NCBI GenBank assembly: GCA_009777235.1
Contig: WRMH01000013.1
Coordinates: forward strand, 1 to 64,000
Reading direction: 5' to 3'
Source of the DNA: Oscillospiraceae bacterium
GTDB taxonomy: Bacteria; Bacillota; Clostridia; Oscillospirales; Oscillospiraceae
DNA: 64,000 nucleotides
Shown here: piece by piece, positions 1 to 7,727 of the stretch
Numbering within the stretch: the stretch's first letter is position 1
Layout: every line of letters starts with the position of its first letter
Translations under genes and position numbers: made by a program
The notes under the pieces: model-generated
Seen by the model: the letters and a program-made list of their open reading frames with translations, nothing else
What the model was told of the DNA's origin: nothing
The model's database searches: none

Positions 1-325
1 TAGCGCTGCCTAAGTGGGTCGTCATAATACGTGTGCGCCGGCCAAGCACTATCCACGCCAGAGCCGAGCCAAGCAGGGCATTTGCAAGACCGATCCATGT
101 AGCGGAAATACCAAACCGCCAGCCAAACTGCCCCGCGAACCCGACAAAAATTACTGCGGAAAAATACGACGCCCCATAGGAAAATGCCGTAATCCAAGGG
201 CCGACCTCGCGCCCGCCCAGAACGAATCCTGCGACATCAGCGGAGCGTTTGCGAAAGTAGAACCCGACGCCGACAGTGACTGCGAAGAAAATGATGAGTA
301 GCAGAATCTTGATAAACATATCCAT
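1..325 (-). CDS. Sodium:solute symporter, N-terminal part (runs off window)
   Basis: About 108 residues are visible and the gene continues beyond the left edge. The protein begins MDMFIKILLLIIFFAVTVGV, a first membrane helix, followed by a short RKRSADVAGF loop with the glycine-rich LGGRE motif and then GPWITAFSYGASYFSAVIFVG, which are the hallmarks of transmembrane helix 1 of the sodium/solute symporter (SSS) family. Such carriers couple sodium entry to uptake of sugars, amino acids, pantothenate or sialic acid; the substrate cannot be told from this piece. The ATG at 325 has an AAAGGA ribosome site 11 bases upstream; a second ATG at 319 is possible. Confidence 0.85.
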   Translation of the reverse strand, partial: MDMFIKILLLIIFFAVTVGVGFYFRKRSADVAGFVLGGREVGPWITAFSYGASYFSAVIFVGFAGQFGWRFGISATWIGLANALLGSALAWIVLGRRTRIMTTHLGSA

Positions 326-380
326 TTTGTGTTTTTTCCTTTCTTAACCTACGTTATACGTAAAGCATATTTCTAAAACC

Positions 381-410
381 CTTACGAATTCTCACGAATC
401 CTTACGAAAG
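381..410. repeat. Three tandem 10-bp repeats
   Basis: CTTACGAATT, CTCACGAATC and CTTACGAAAG follow one another without a gap. They overlap the stop codon of the acyl-CoA ligase and lie between it and the symporter start. No hairpin or T-run is present, so this is not an obvious terminator. Function is unknown. Confidence 0.6.
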
Positions 411-2039
411 ATTTTGCACGGCAACAAGCTCGTCCGCGCCATACATTCGCCGAAGCTTCGGTTTTTCTATTTTCCCGGTAGCATTGCGCGGGACATCGGC
501 AAAAATAATTTTATACGGCCGTTTATATCGCGGAAGCGCGTGGCAAAACATGCGTATATCATCCTCCGTACATTCACGGTCTTTTTTGAGTTCGATCACC
601 GCCGCCGACACCTCGCCTTGGCGTTTGTCGGGCAAGCCGATGACTGCGACATCCTTGATGTCCGGGTGTGAAGCCAAAAAATTCTCGATTTGCACAGGAT
701 AGATATTCTCGCCCCCGGTGATTATAACGTCTTTTTTTCTGTCAACAAGGAAGATAAAGCCATCCTCGTCCTCCTGTGCCATATCTCCGGTGAAAAGCCA
801 CCCATCTTTCAACACTTCCGAAGTGGCCTTTGAGTCGTTGTAATAGCAATCCATAACCCCGTCACCTCTGACACAAAGCTCTCCCACCCCGCCGCGGCTA
901 ACGGGGTTCCCGCTCTCGTCAACGATTTTTGTCTCCCAACCGTATCCGGCTTTGCCTATCGAACCGACCTTGTGTGTATTTTCGATTCCCAAATGTACAC
1001 ATCCGGGACCGATAGACTCGCTCAAACCGTAGTTTGTATCATAATCATGGTGCGGAAAGTGTTCGAGCCAGCGCTTTACTAAGCTTTGCGGAACAGGCTG
1101 CGCGCCGATGTGCATAAGCCGCCATTGGTCTAACTCATAGTTTTCGAGCTTTTCTTCGCCGCTGTCGAGCGCGAGCAAAATGTCCTGCGCCCAAGGAACA
1201 AGCAGCCATACTATTGTGCATTTTTCCCGTGAAACGGCATCGAGTATGTATTTCGGTTCAATACCCTTGAGAAGCACCGCTTTTGCGCCGACAAGAAAAC
1301 TGCCGAACCAGTGCATTTTAGCTCCGGTATGGTAAAGCGGAGGAATACAAAGAAAAATATCATCACGGGTTTGATTGTGGTGTGCCTGCTCGCAAACACA
1401 AGAATGCGTCAAGCTTTTGTGCTTGTGCAAAATAGCTTTCGGAAAACCTGTCGTGCCTGATGAAAAATATATCGCCGCATAATCCTCATCGCTTAACGTG
1501 ATTTTTGGCGACGCGCTTGAACAGTCGGCAGTCAGCTCTGCGTAATCCTCGGCAAAAGACGGGCAAGCACCGCTTCCGCAAAAAATCAACATTCTTTTGT
1601 CGATAATAGTCGCGGCGATTTCCTCAATGCGCCCGATAAACTCCGACCCGAACACGAGAACATCAACTTCAGCAAGATTGAGGCAGTATTCAATTTCATG
1701 CGCGGTATAACGAAAGTTGAGCGGCACTGCCAACGCCCCGGTTTTCAATATTCCGAAGTAAATCGGCAGCCATTCAAGACAGTTCATCATAAGAATAGCT
1801 ACCTTGTCGCCCTTTTTTACATTACAGCCAAGAAGCAGATTTGCAAATCTGTTCGCTTTTTCGTTAAATACGTCCCACGTAATTTCGCGCCTGTAGTGTG
1901 CCGCTTGTGACGACTCAATAAGACCATATTCCTTCCACGTTACGCGCCGAGCATCTTTTTTCTCGGGGTTTATCTCAATGAGCGCAATGTCGCTTCCGTA
2001 CAGCCTGCAATTTTTCTCCAAAATTTCGGTAATTGGCAT
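402..2039 (-). CDS. AMP-dependent acyl-CoA synthetase / ligase
   Basis: Class I adenylate-forming enzyme of 545 residues that should activate a carboxylic acid as acyl-AMP and pass it to CoA. The phosphate-binding loop YFSSGTTGFPKA is at about 191-202, the YGLSES motif at 337-342, TGD at 417-419, the hinge DRKKDVIITGGENIYP at 433-448, and the C-terminal catalytic lysine in NATGKIEKPK near 523-532. Length and motif order fit medium/long-chain fatty-acyl or aryl-CoA ligases; the substrate is not resolved. A stretch near 25-52, just before the first conserved motif, is a little longer than usual. It is the only gene between the symporter and the HsdR remnant and could be co-transcribed with the symporter. 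Nearness to the radical SAM operon is suggestive only. Confidence 0.88.
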   Translation of the reverse strand: MPITEILEKNCRLYGSDIALIEINPEKKDARRVTWKEYGLIESSQAAHYRREITWDVFNEKANRFANLLLGCNVKKGDKVAILMMNCLEWLPIYFGILKTGALAVPLNFRYTAHEIEYCLNLAEVDVLVFGSEFIGRIEEIAATIIDKRMLIFCGSGACPSFAEDYAELTADCSSASPKITLSDEDYAAIYFSSGTTGFPKAILHKHKSLTHSCVCEQAHHNQTRDDIFLCIPPLYHTGAKMHWFGSFLVGAKAVLLKGIEPKYILDAVSREKCTIVWLLVPWAQDILLALDSGEEKLENYELDQWRLMHIGAQPVPQSLVKRWLEHFPHHDYDTNYGLSESIGPGCVHLGIENTHKVGSIGKAGYGWETKIVDESGNPVSRGGVGELCVRGDGVMDCYYNDSKATSEVLKDGWLFTGDMAQEDEDGFIFLVDRKKDVIITGGENIYPVQIENFLASHPDIKDVAVIGLPDKRQGEVSAAVIELKKDRECTEDDIRMFCHALPRYKRPYKIIFADVPRNATGKIEKPKLRRMYGADELVAVQNLS

Positions 2040-2155
2040 CGTTATCTCTTTTCTTGCTGTATTTGACTGTCATTTGGCTCGCTTATATTATCACAACCTG
2101 TTTGAGATGAAAAGTAAAATAATTTGGAAAATGGTGATATGATATCGTTTCCCTG

Positions 2156-2181
2156 ACATATTGTGCTTATACAATATATGT
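2156..2181. repeat. Inverted repeat at the 3' end of the HsdR remnant
   Basis: ACATATTGT (2156-2164) pairs with ACAATATATGT (2171-2181) around a six-base loop, with a two-base bulge. It immediately follows the premature stop of the HsdR-like gene. There is no T-run on either strand, so a terminator role is doubtful; it may mark the breakpoint that removed the HsdR C-terminus. Confidence 0.5.
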
Positions 2182-4184
2182 TATATATTAACTTCGATTT
2201 GTTTTATTAACTCTATCTCAAAAATTATATCGTCGTTAATATTTTCTTTATCGCTGTCAGTTTTCGGTCGCAGTTCTTGATATAGGTCAATATACACGCT
2301 TTGATAGTCTTGAAAATCCCGACTGTTCAGAATTTCGTTCCCCTCAAAGTCGTCGAACGCTGTTAAAATATTACGCAGTCGCATTATCGCACCATATAAA
2401 CGTATAAACTCTTTTTTCATTTCCTCGCCGAGTATCTGTGCTCCAAGCGGAAAGCGGTCTGTCAATTCCGCGATAATTTCTGCATACCCCTGATTTTGTT
2501 CTCCATTATGGGTAAACCCATTGTAATAATCACTATAAGTTTTAAGCAGTACAACACCGCCCGCTTCCTTGTCACCAAACAGAGCAATTGCATCAGCTGT
2601 CGCTTGTTTAAGGTCACGGAAGCAAACGATATTACCAAAGGTCTTAACGCTGTTGAGTATGCGGTTGGTACGGGAATACGCTTGTATTAACCCATGCTGT
2701 TTTAGGTTTTTATCAACCCAGAGCGTGTTGAGCGTGGTAGCGTCAAAACCTGTGAGGAACATATTGACCACAATAAGCAAATCAATCTCCCTGTCTTTGA
2801 CGCGCTGTGACAGGTCTTTGTAGTAATTCTGAAACTTGTCCGAGGAAGTATCGTAGTTCGTGCTGAACGCGGTATTGTAATCAGCAATCGCCGCTTCAAG
2901 GAAATCGCGGGAGCTTTTATCCAATTTATTATTTTCAAAGCCCTCGTCGGGCAGGGCATCCTCCGGGTCGTCCTCATTTGCGCTATAACTGAATATGGTC
3001 GCAATCGTCAGGTTCTTGTTCTTTTCGTTAAGTTGTTTCCTGAACTGTTCGTAATACTTCATAGCCATCGGAATTGAGGACACAGTAAATATGGAGTTAA
3101 ACCCCGCCATACGCTGTCCTTTGAGGGTGTAAAAACTGTTACGCTTTGTCTTTTGCTCGAAGTGTTCGAGTATGTACTTAACTATTTCGCTGACACGTTT
3201 AGTCGAGTTCATAACTTTCTCGTCATCAATCGCTTTGACTTTCTTATATTTGATGTCGTCCTTTTCCTTAACCGTATTCACAAAGTCAATGCGAAATGGC
3301 AATATATTCCCGTCATTGATAGCATCAACAATCGTATATGTGTGTAGCTTGTCGCCAAACGCCTGCTCTGTAGTCCGAAGTGCGGGAATACCTCCTGTTT
3401 CCGCATTTTTTGAAAATATTGGCGTACCCGTGAAACCGAACAGGTGATATTGCTTAAACGCATTTATAATACTGCGGTGCATATCTCCAAACTGCGAACG
3501 GTGGCACTCATCGAAAATTATCACAACATGCTTCTTATATATATCGTGAACCTTATTTCTTCCGATAAATATATCGAGTTTCTGTATCGTTGTGACGATA
3601 ATGCGGGCGTTCGGGTCGGCAAGGTTCTTTTCAAGCTGTCGCGTGGATTTACTTCCGTTCGCCGCATCTTTTTGAAAACGGTCATACTCCTTCACTGTCT
3701 GGTAGTCGAGGTCTTTGCGGTCAACCACAAACAGCACCTTGTCTATGCTTTCAAGCTCGGTTGCAAGCTGCGCCGTTTTGAAGCTCGTGAGTGTCTTACC
3801 GCTTCCTGTCGTATGCCATATATAGCCACCCGCATCAGTTGTACCTGTTTTCTTGTAATTGCTTGAAATCTCAATGCGACTTAAAATCCGCTCCGTTGCG
3901 GCAATTTGATACGGGCGCATGACAAGTAGCAGTTCCTCCGATGTGAACACGCAGAACCGAGTAAGGATATTCAGCAACGTATGCTTTGCAAAAAAGGTCT
4001 TTGTGAAATCTACAAGGTCTGCTATGACTTTGTTGTTCCCGTCAGCCCAACAGCTTGTAAACTCAAAGCTATTACTTGTCCTCTTGCTCTTACGTCGCTG
4101 ACTTTCGCCAAACTCCCTGATATGAGCCTCGCGGGTTGTGTTGCTGTAATATTCGGTAGCGGTGATTATGTTGTATTGGCTCAT
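2181..4184 (-). CDS. Type I restriction HsdR, helicase core only (nuclease domain missing)
   Basis: The 667 residues match the motor part of type I restriction subunit R: MRPYQIAATERI at 89-100, Walker A HTTGSGKT at 124-131, DECHRSQFG at 225-233, FTGTP at 251-255, and the second RecA lobe with LLIVVNMFLTGFDA and AYSRTNR. In known HsdR proteins about 200-250 residues carrying the PD-(D/E)XK nuclease precede this core. Here the usual N-terminus (MSQYNII) is joined after about eleven residues directly to the pre-helicase segment YYSNTTREA. The C-terminus stops at EIELIKQIEVNI, where complete HsdR proteins run on for roughly another 130 residues. No hsdM or hsdS is nearby. Its ATG overlaps the stop of the PIN toxin (ATGA at 4181-4184). 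Either a decaying remnant or a repurposed helicase. Confidence 0.85.
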   Translation of the reverse strand: MSQYNIITATEYYSNTTREAHIREFGESQRRKSKRTSNSFEFTSCWADGNNKVIADLVDFTKTFFAKHTLLNILTRFCVFTSEELLLVMRPYQIAATERILSRIEISSNYKKTGTTDAGGYIWHTTGSGKTLTSFKTAQLATELESIDKVLFVVDRKDLDYQTVKEYDRFQKDAANGSKSTRQLEKNLADPNARIIVTTIQKLDIFIGRNKVHDIYKKHVVIIFDECHRSQFGDMHRSIINAFKQYHLFGFTGTPIFSKNAETGGIPALRTTEQAFGDKLHTYTIVDAINDGNILPFRIDFVNTVKEKDDIKYKKVKAIDDEKVMNSTKRVSEIVKYILEHFEQKTKRNSFYTLKGQRMAGFNSIFTVSSIPMAMKYYEQFRKQLNEKNKNLTIATIFSYSANEDDPEDALPDEGFENNKLDKSSRDFLEAAIADYNTAFSTNYDTSSDKFQNYYKDLSQRVKDREIDLLIVVNMFLTGFDATTLNTLWVDKNLKQHGLIQAYSRTNRILNSVKTFGNIVCFRDLKQATADAIALFGDKEAGGVVLLKTYSDYYNGFTHNGEQNQGYAEIIAELTDRFPLGAQILGEEMKKEFIRLYGAIMRLRNILTAFDDFEGNEILNSRDFQDYQSVYIDLYQELRPKTDSDKENINDDIIFEIELIKQIEVNI

Positions 4185-4582
4185 AAAAACACCCCCTTTT
4201 TCTTTTTCAAAAACTCATGTGGTGTTAGTACAAAAGATTCATTGGGGTAATGTTTTGTATTGCCTGTAATCAACACTGCGCCGTTCGCCTTTGCCATATC
4301 AAAAAATTTCCTGTCACTTTCATCTGTAAATACTGTGTCGCCCACAACAGCTTCAGAAAAAACACCGCTTTTTACAATTTCATTTAGCAAACTTAAAACT
4401 TTGTTTTTCGGAAAGTTCAGTTTAGGTCTAAACAACACTTCGTGGTATTCTTCAATTATCTCGCTGTCGAAATATGGCACTATCTCGTTTGTGAAAACCA
4501 TCCGGGCTATTTTATACGGATTGCCCTGCTGTGACCACAAAGCAGACACTAAAATATTAGTATCTATCACAACTTTTTGCAT
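4181..4582 (-). CDS. PIN-domain toxin of a toxin-antitoxin pair
   Basis: Protein of 133 residues of the putative-toxin PIN family (COG1569 type). It opens with VVIDTNILVSAL, giving the first acidic residue (D7). Further conserved acids are in EIIEEYHEVL, in VFTDESDRKFFDMAKANGA, and before the ITGNTKHY segment; these would form the metal site of an RNase. It lies 8 bases downstream of an antitoxin-like gene and is coupled by ATGA to the HsdR core. The lysine-rich C-terminus is ordinary. The expected role is RNA cleavage restrained by the upstream protein; the target is unknown. Confidence 0.82.
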   Translation of the reverse strand: MQKVVIDTNILVSALWSQQGNPYKIARMVFTNEIVPYFDSEIIEEYHEVLFRPKLNFPKNKVLSLLNEIVKSGVFSEAVVGDTVFTDESDRKFFDMAKANGAVLITGNTKHYPNESFVLTPHEFLKKKKGVFL

Positions 4583-4590
4583 TTGCTTTA

Positions 4591-4878
4591 TTATCTCCTC
4601 GCCCTTATATCAGCTCTTGCCGCTTGAATTTCTGCTTCTATTTCATCATCTGACAAGAACCCACGTTCCTCTGCTTCTGCCCTCATCTCACTTAGCAAAG
4701 CTAAACCGTAGGAGTTTCTTGGCGATTCAATCGTAAAGGGTATCTTTTGCTCCCTCAGGGATGCGCGAATAAACATGTTGACCGCAACAGACATATTCAC
4801 CCCCACATCGACACAAAATTCTTCAAATCTGCGTTTCACGTTTTCGTCTATCCTAATAGTTACAGTAGTATCCGCCAT
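4591..4878 (-). CDS. RelB/DinJ-type antitoxin (ribbon-helix-helix)
   Basis: A short acidic protein (95 residues from the ATG at 4878). It begins MADTTVTIRIDENVKRRFEE, the beta strand plus helix of a ribbon-helix-helix DNA-binding fold, followed by the second helix VNMSVAVNMFIRASLREQKIPF, as in RelB/DinJ antitoxins. The C-terminal part (EMRAEAEERGFLSDDEIEAE) is the likely toxin-neutralising segment. The ATG at 4878 is chosen over a GTG nine bases upstream because GAGG stands eight bases before it. Pairing a DinJ-like antitoxin with a PIN toxin rather than YafQ is a mixed but known arrangement. It probably represses its own promoter. Confidence 0.8.
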   Translation of the reverse strand: MADTTVTIRIDENVKRRFEEFCVDVGVNMSVAVNMFIRASLREQKIPFTIESPRNSYGLALLSEMRAEAEERGFLSDDEIEAEIQAARADIRARR

Positions 4879-4913
4879 TTCATACACCTCATTTCGTGTT
4901 GCGTTGTATGGTT

Positions 4914-4942
4914 ATTGTAACACACGTAATGCGCATTGTCAA
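4914..4942 (-). promoter_or_regulatory. Sigma-70-type promoter for the antitoxin-toxin-HsdR unit
   Basis: Read on the minus strand, TTGACA (4942-4937) and TACAAT (4919-4914) are separated by exactly 17 bases and stand about 36 bases before the antitoxin ATG. Confidence 0.75.
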
Positions 4943-4947
4943 ACATC

Positions 4948-5123
4948 CGTCATTGTGAGGAGCATTGCGACGAAGCAATCCAACAACCACATCACTGCGA
5001 GCAATGCACAGCCCGTCGTCATTGCGAGCGACAGCGAAGCAATCCAGATACAGGGGTAACAATCAAGGTGTAACTATGCCGTTGTTGCGCTGACTGGATT
5101 GCTTCGTCACTATGTTCCTCGCA
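4948..5123. repeat. Cluster of three related repeats, outer two inverted (MITE-like)
   Basis: Copy A at 4948-4982 and copy B at 5017-5047 run on the plus strand, and copy C at 5094-5123 is inverted. All share the core GACGAAGCAATCCA or AGCGAAGCAATCCAG preceded by CATTGYGAG-type sequence. A and C therefore form terminal inverted repeats around about 175 bp. The family resembles the dispersed CATTGCGAGC...GAAGCAATC elements found in many bacterial genomes. Copy C supplies the last codons of the truncated DegV gene. Confidence 0.7.
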
Positions 5124-5503
5124 TCGAATAATGTGAAATTCAGAGAATCAACTACGCTAATCGGCAATTCATAACCATATTCATCGTCAAACTGTTTTTT
5201 AGCGAGCCGGGCTACATTAAATGTGCCGCTCTCTTTACTTGACATGGCAATCATAATCACTTCATCGCCGTTTTCTATATGTACCCGCATTTTGTCGGCA
5301 ATTTCTGCAAATGAGACTGTCGCCGTTTTAGGAAAGCTTTTTGTGTTTTTCAAAAGAGTTCGGAAATCCTCACCGCTAATATCACGGTAGGCACGGTATT
5401 CGACTCCGTCCAGCTCCACGATGAGCGGTAACAGGTCTATATCGTGTTTTTTTATGTCGTGGAGAGGAATATCAGAATCACTGCAAATAATAAATTTAAT
5501 CAT
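5063..5503 (-). pseudogene. DegV family fatty-acid-binding protein, truncated by repeat
   Basis: The first ~120 residues fit the N-terminal domain of DegV (FakB-type) proteins, which bind a fatty acid and present it to a kinase: FIICSDSDIPLHDI, then TATVSFAEIADKM, then IAMSSKESGTFNVARLA, then ISVVDSLN. Complete DegV proteins have about 280 residues. Here the frame runs into the inverted repeat at 5094-5123 and ends after 146 residues with an unrelated tail (FTLFDARNIVTKQSSQ onward) encoded by the repeat. No remainder of the gene is found beyond it. GGAG lies 11 bases before the ATG, and the gene follows the GNAT gene by 20 bases, so it was probably the last gene of the radical SAM operon. Confidence 0.75.
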
Positions 5504-5523
5504 TTTCTTTTTATCTCCAAATG

Positions 5524-6393
5524 CTATAAGTCTGCTATTTCAACATTAAGCTGAATACTTGAGACATCTTCAATGGCTTTATCCCAGTCTACGATATAAA
5601 CAATGCTTTTATATTTAATCGCTTTTACGGGACAATCTGACCCGCCATAAAGAAAAAAATCGCTCTGCGACGGTATGCGTGAAATATGGCGTAAAAAACT
5701 CTCAAGCGCAATGCTATCATTCGCCGCAACTTCGCGAAGCGTAAAAAACTTCAATACCTCATTTTCATTCGGAAACCATTTTACGAAAGGCTTGAGAAGC
5801 CGTAGTTGCCAGCCATATTTTTTGATAACATACTGTTTGTAGTCCCACTGCTCCACAGCCTTCCCACGCGCAAGCTCGTTACCAAAAGACCCACGCAGCA
5901 CATAAAATCCGTCTTCTTCAAGAGTGAGCGTGTTCTTGTCCTTTACCCGTAGCTTTTTTCGTATAATATTGGTAACAAGTTCCGAATGTCGCAGGTAATA
6001 CGGCATATTTGCACGTTTCTTTTCAAGCATTTTTTGTACAGCCACATTGTCTTCCAGTATAGTCGTGTAAGTCAGCTTGACACCGTTTTCAGCGCAGAAA
6101 TCCCATATAAGTTGATACGCTTTAGGGATATTCCCCGGGACAACCGCGCGTAAACCGGTTAAATAAGCAACATCACCGTTAATGGTGCATCCGCCGACCC
6201 CGACAAGCTTCCCATCGGCATTTCGGGCGATTGCAAGTGTTGATTTGTCACCGTCTCTGGACAGAGACAGCACCGCGTTCGGTCTGCGGCAATAGGCAAT
6301 GGAAATACCGCCTTTAAATTCCGCATCTTCAAGCAACGCGGCAATTTCCTCGCCGTCCTTTTCTGTTGCGTATTCGTAGCTTAATCCTCTCAT
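5524..6393 (-). CDS. GNAT-like acyltransferase of the radical SAM operon
   Basis: 289 residues. The first ~140 look like a GNAT fold: YEYATEKDGEEIAALLED at the start, LVGVGGCTINGDVAYLTGLRAVVPG as the central strands, then ILEDNVAVQKMLEKKR, the typical asparagine-containing helix that follows the acetyl-CoA site. The last ~150 residues form a second domain that I do not recognise. The ATG overlaps the stop of the preceding radical SAM gene (ATGA, 6390-6393), so translation is coupled. Its role is probably transfer of an acyl group onto, or from, the product of the operon. The substrate is unknown. Confidence 0.6.
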   Translation of the reverse strand: MRGLSYEYATEKDGEEIAALLEDAEFKGGISIAYCRRPNAVLSLSRDGDKSTLAIARNADGKLVGVGGCTINGDVAYLTGLRAVVPGNIPKAYQLIWDFCAENGVKLTYTTILEDNVAVQKMLEKKRANMPYYLRHSELVTNIIRKKLRVKDKNTLTLEEDGFYVLRGSFGNELARGKAVEQWDYKQYVIKKYGWQLRLLKPFVKWFPNENEVLKFFTLREVAANDSIALESFLRHISRIPSQSDFFLYGGSDCPVKAIKYKSIVYIVDWDKAIEDVSSIQLNVEIADL

Positions 6394-7727
6394 TTCGCGC
6401 CCCCTTCATCAAGACCAATACCCACAGGGAGATTGAGTTTTCGGTCAACCTCTTTTCCGAGAGCTTTGTTTTGTGAAAAGAAAATTAAACTGATCATAAA
6501 ATTCGGATTACGCCGAATCGACGCCAACCCGCGCTTCAATATGTTAAGCGGACTGAAAAACTGTCGCCGGACAGCAGCACACTTGTCTTTCAATTCATCG
6601 GGTGTCATTTTTAACGGACGATACGGAATATCCCCGTATTTGTATCCATCTTTGAGCCACCATTTTTCATATAAAAGCCTGTTGCTTTCCTCTAAACGTT
6701 CATAAAGCGGCGTGCCCGGAAATGGCAACAAATGATTGAATGCGGCAAAGAAAAATTTGTGCTTCATGGCGAACTTGATTGTATCCTCAAAGGTTTCGTT
6801 GGCATCCGCGTCGAACCCGAATACAAATGTTGCATAAATGCCGATGCCCGCTTTGTGCATTTTACGCACAAGTTCGTCGCGTTCACCCAGTTTGTAATTC
6901 CAACTTTTGTTCATCTGGTCGAGGTTTTTTTTGTCGAGGCTTTCAAAGCCGATTAAAAGAACCTGACAACCGCTTTTTTTCATCGCCTGTAGAAGTTCAT
7001 CATCCTTAGCCACAGCTAACGATACCTGACTTGTCCATTTGATTTTGAGCGGCGTAATCGCTCTACATAAAGATATAAGATGGTCACGGTCTGCGGACAG
7101 GTTGTCGTCAATAAAAAACACAAACTTATTCTTCGCTCGCTTAATTTCTTCAACAATGTCCGGTATCGGGCGCGGGATGTAATTCGCGTGATAAAAACAG
7201 GTGATCGCGCAGAACTCGCAATGATTAGGGCAACCGCGCCCCGTTTCAATTAGGGAGAGCGGAAGATACTTTTTCGCGCCGTAAACGCTCCTGTCTGGCA
7301 TAAGAGGTATGCCACCGCGCTCGCCGTCGTATTGTTTTTGCAGTTTGCCGCCCCCAAAGTCCTCAATTACCTGTTGCCAAACCGATTCAGCATTGCCAAT
7401 GATTACACAGTCGGCATATTCGACGGCTTCGTCTGGAACAGCAGTAACATGATAACCGCCCATAACAACAGGTATGTTTCTTTGCCTGAATTTTTCCGCA
7501 ATCCTGTATGCTCTGCTCGCAGTATATGTTTCAACCGATATGGCAACCATATCAACGTCGATAGAATAATCAATACTCTCAATACGGTCATCAAAAAAAC
7601 ATGTTTCAACATCAGTCGGCGTAAGGGCTTTCAATGTGGCAATCATAAGCGACTCCATCTTCCATGTGCCGATATATTCTTCACCGTCTTTCCGTCCTAT
7701 CGCCGGAAGAATAAATAATATTTTCAT
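6390..7727 (-). CDS. B12-binding-type radical SAM protein (copy 5 of 5)
   Basis: 445 residues. The N-terminal ~150 have the Rossmann-like cobalamin-domain pattern (MKILFILPAIG, VAISVETYTASRAYRIAEKF, VVMGGYHVTAVPDEA, IIGNAE), but the DxHxxG motif for base-off cobalamin is absent, as in many members. The radical SAM cluster motif is C166-x3-C170-x2-C173 (GRGCPNHCEFC), followed by FFIDDNLSADRDHL and VLLIGFESLDKKNLDQMNK. The C-terminus (PGTPLYERLEES, WWLKDGYKYGD, MTPDEL) resembles the DUF4070 tail of HpnP-like methylases. It overlaps neighbours by 4 bases on both sides. Likely reaction: radical methylation or C-C/C-S bond formation on an unactivated carbon. Substrate unknown. Confidence 0.82.
   Translation of the reverse strand: MKILFILPAIGRKDGEEYIGTWKMESLMIATLKALTPTDVETCFFDDRIESIDYSIDVDMVAISVETYTASRAYRIAEKFRQRNIPVVMGGYHVTAVPDEAVEYADCVIIGNAESVWQQVIEDFGGGKLQKQYDGERGGIPLMPDRSVYGAKKYLPLSLIETGRGCPNHCEFCAITCFYHANYIPRPIPDIVEEIKRAKNKFVFFIDDNLSADRDHLISLCRAITPLKIKWTSQVSLAVAKDDELLQAMKKSGCQVLLIGFESLDKKNLDQMNKSWNYKLGERDELVRKMHKAGIGIYATFVFGFDADANETFEDTIKFAMKHKFFFAAFNHLLPFPGTPLYERLEESNRLLYEKWWLKDGYKYGDIPYRPLKMTPDELKDKCAAVRRQFFSPLNILKRGLASIRRNPNFMISLIFFSQNKALGKEVDRKLNLPVGIGLDEGGAK

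Noticed and set aside
14-301. Plus-strand open frame of 95 codons
   Set aside because: It is the shadow of the symporter on the minus strand; its translation has no recognisable family pattern and no ribosome site.
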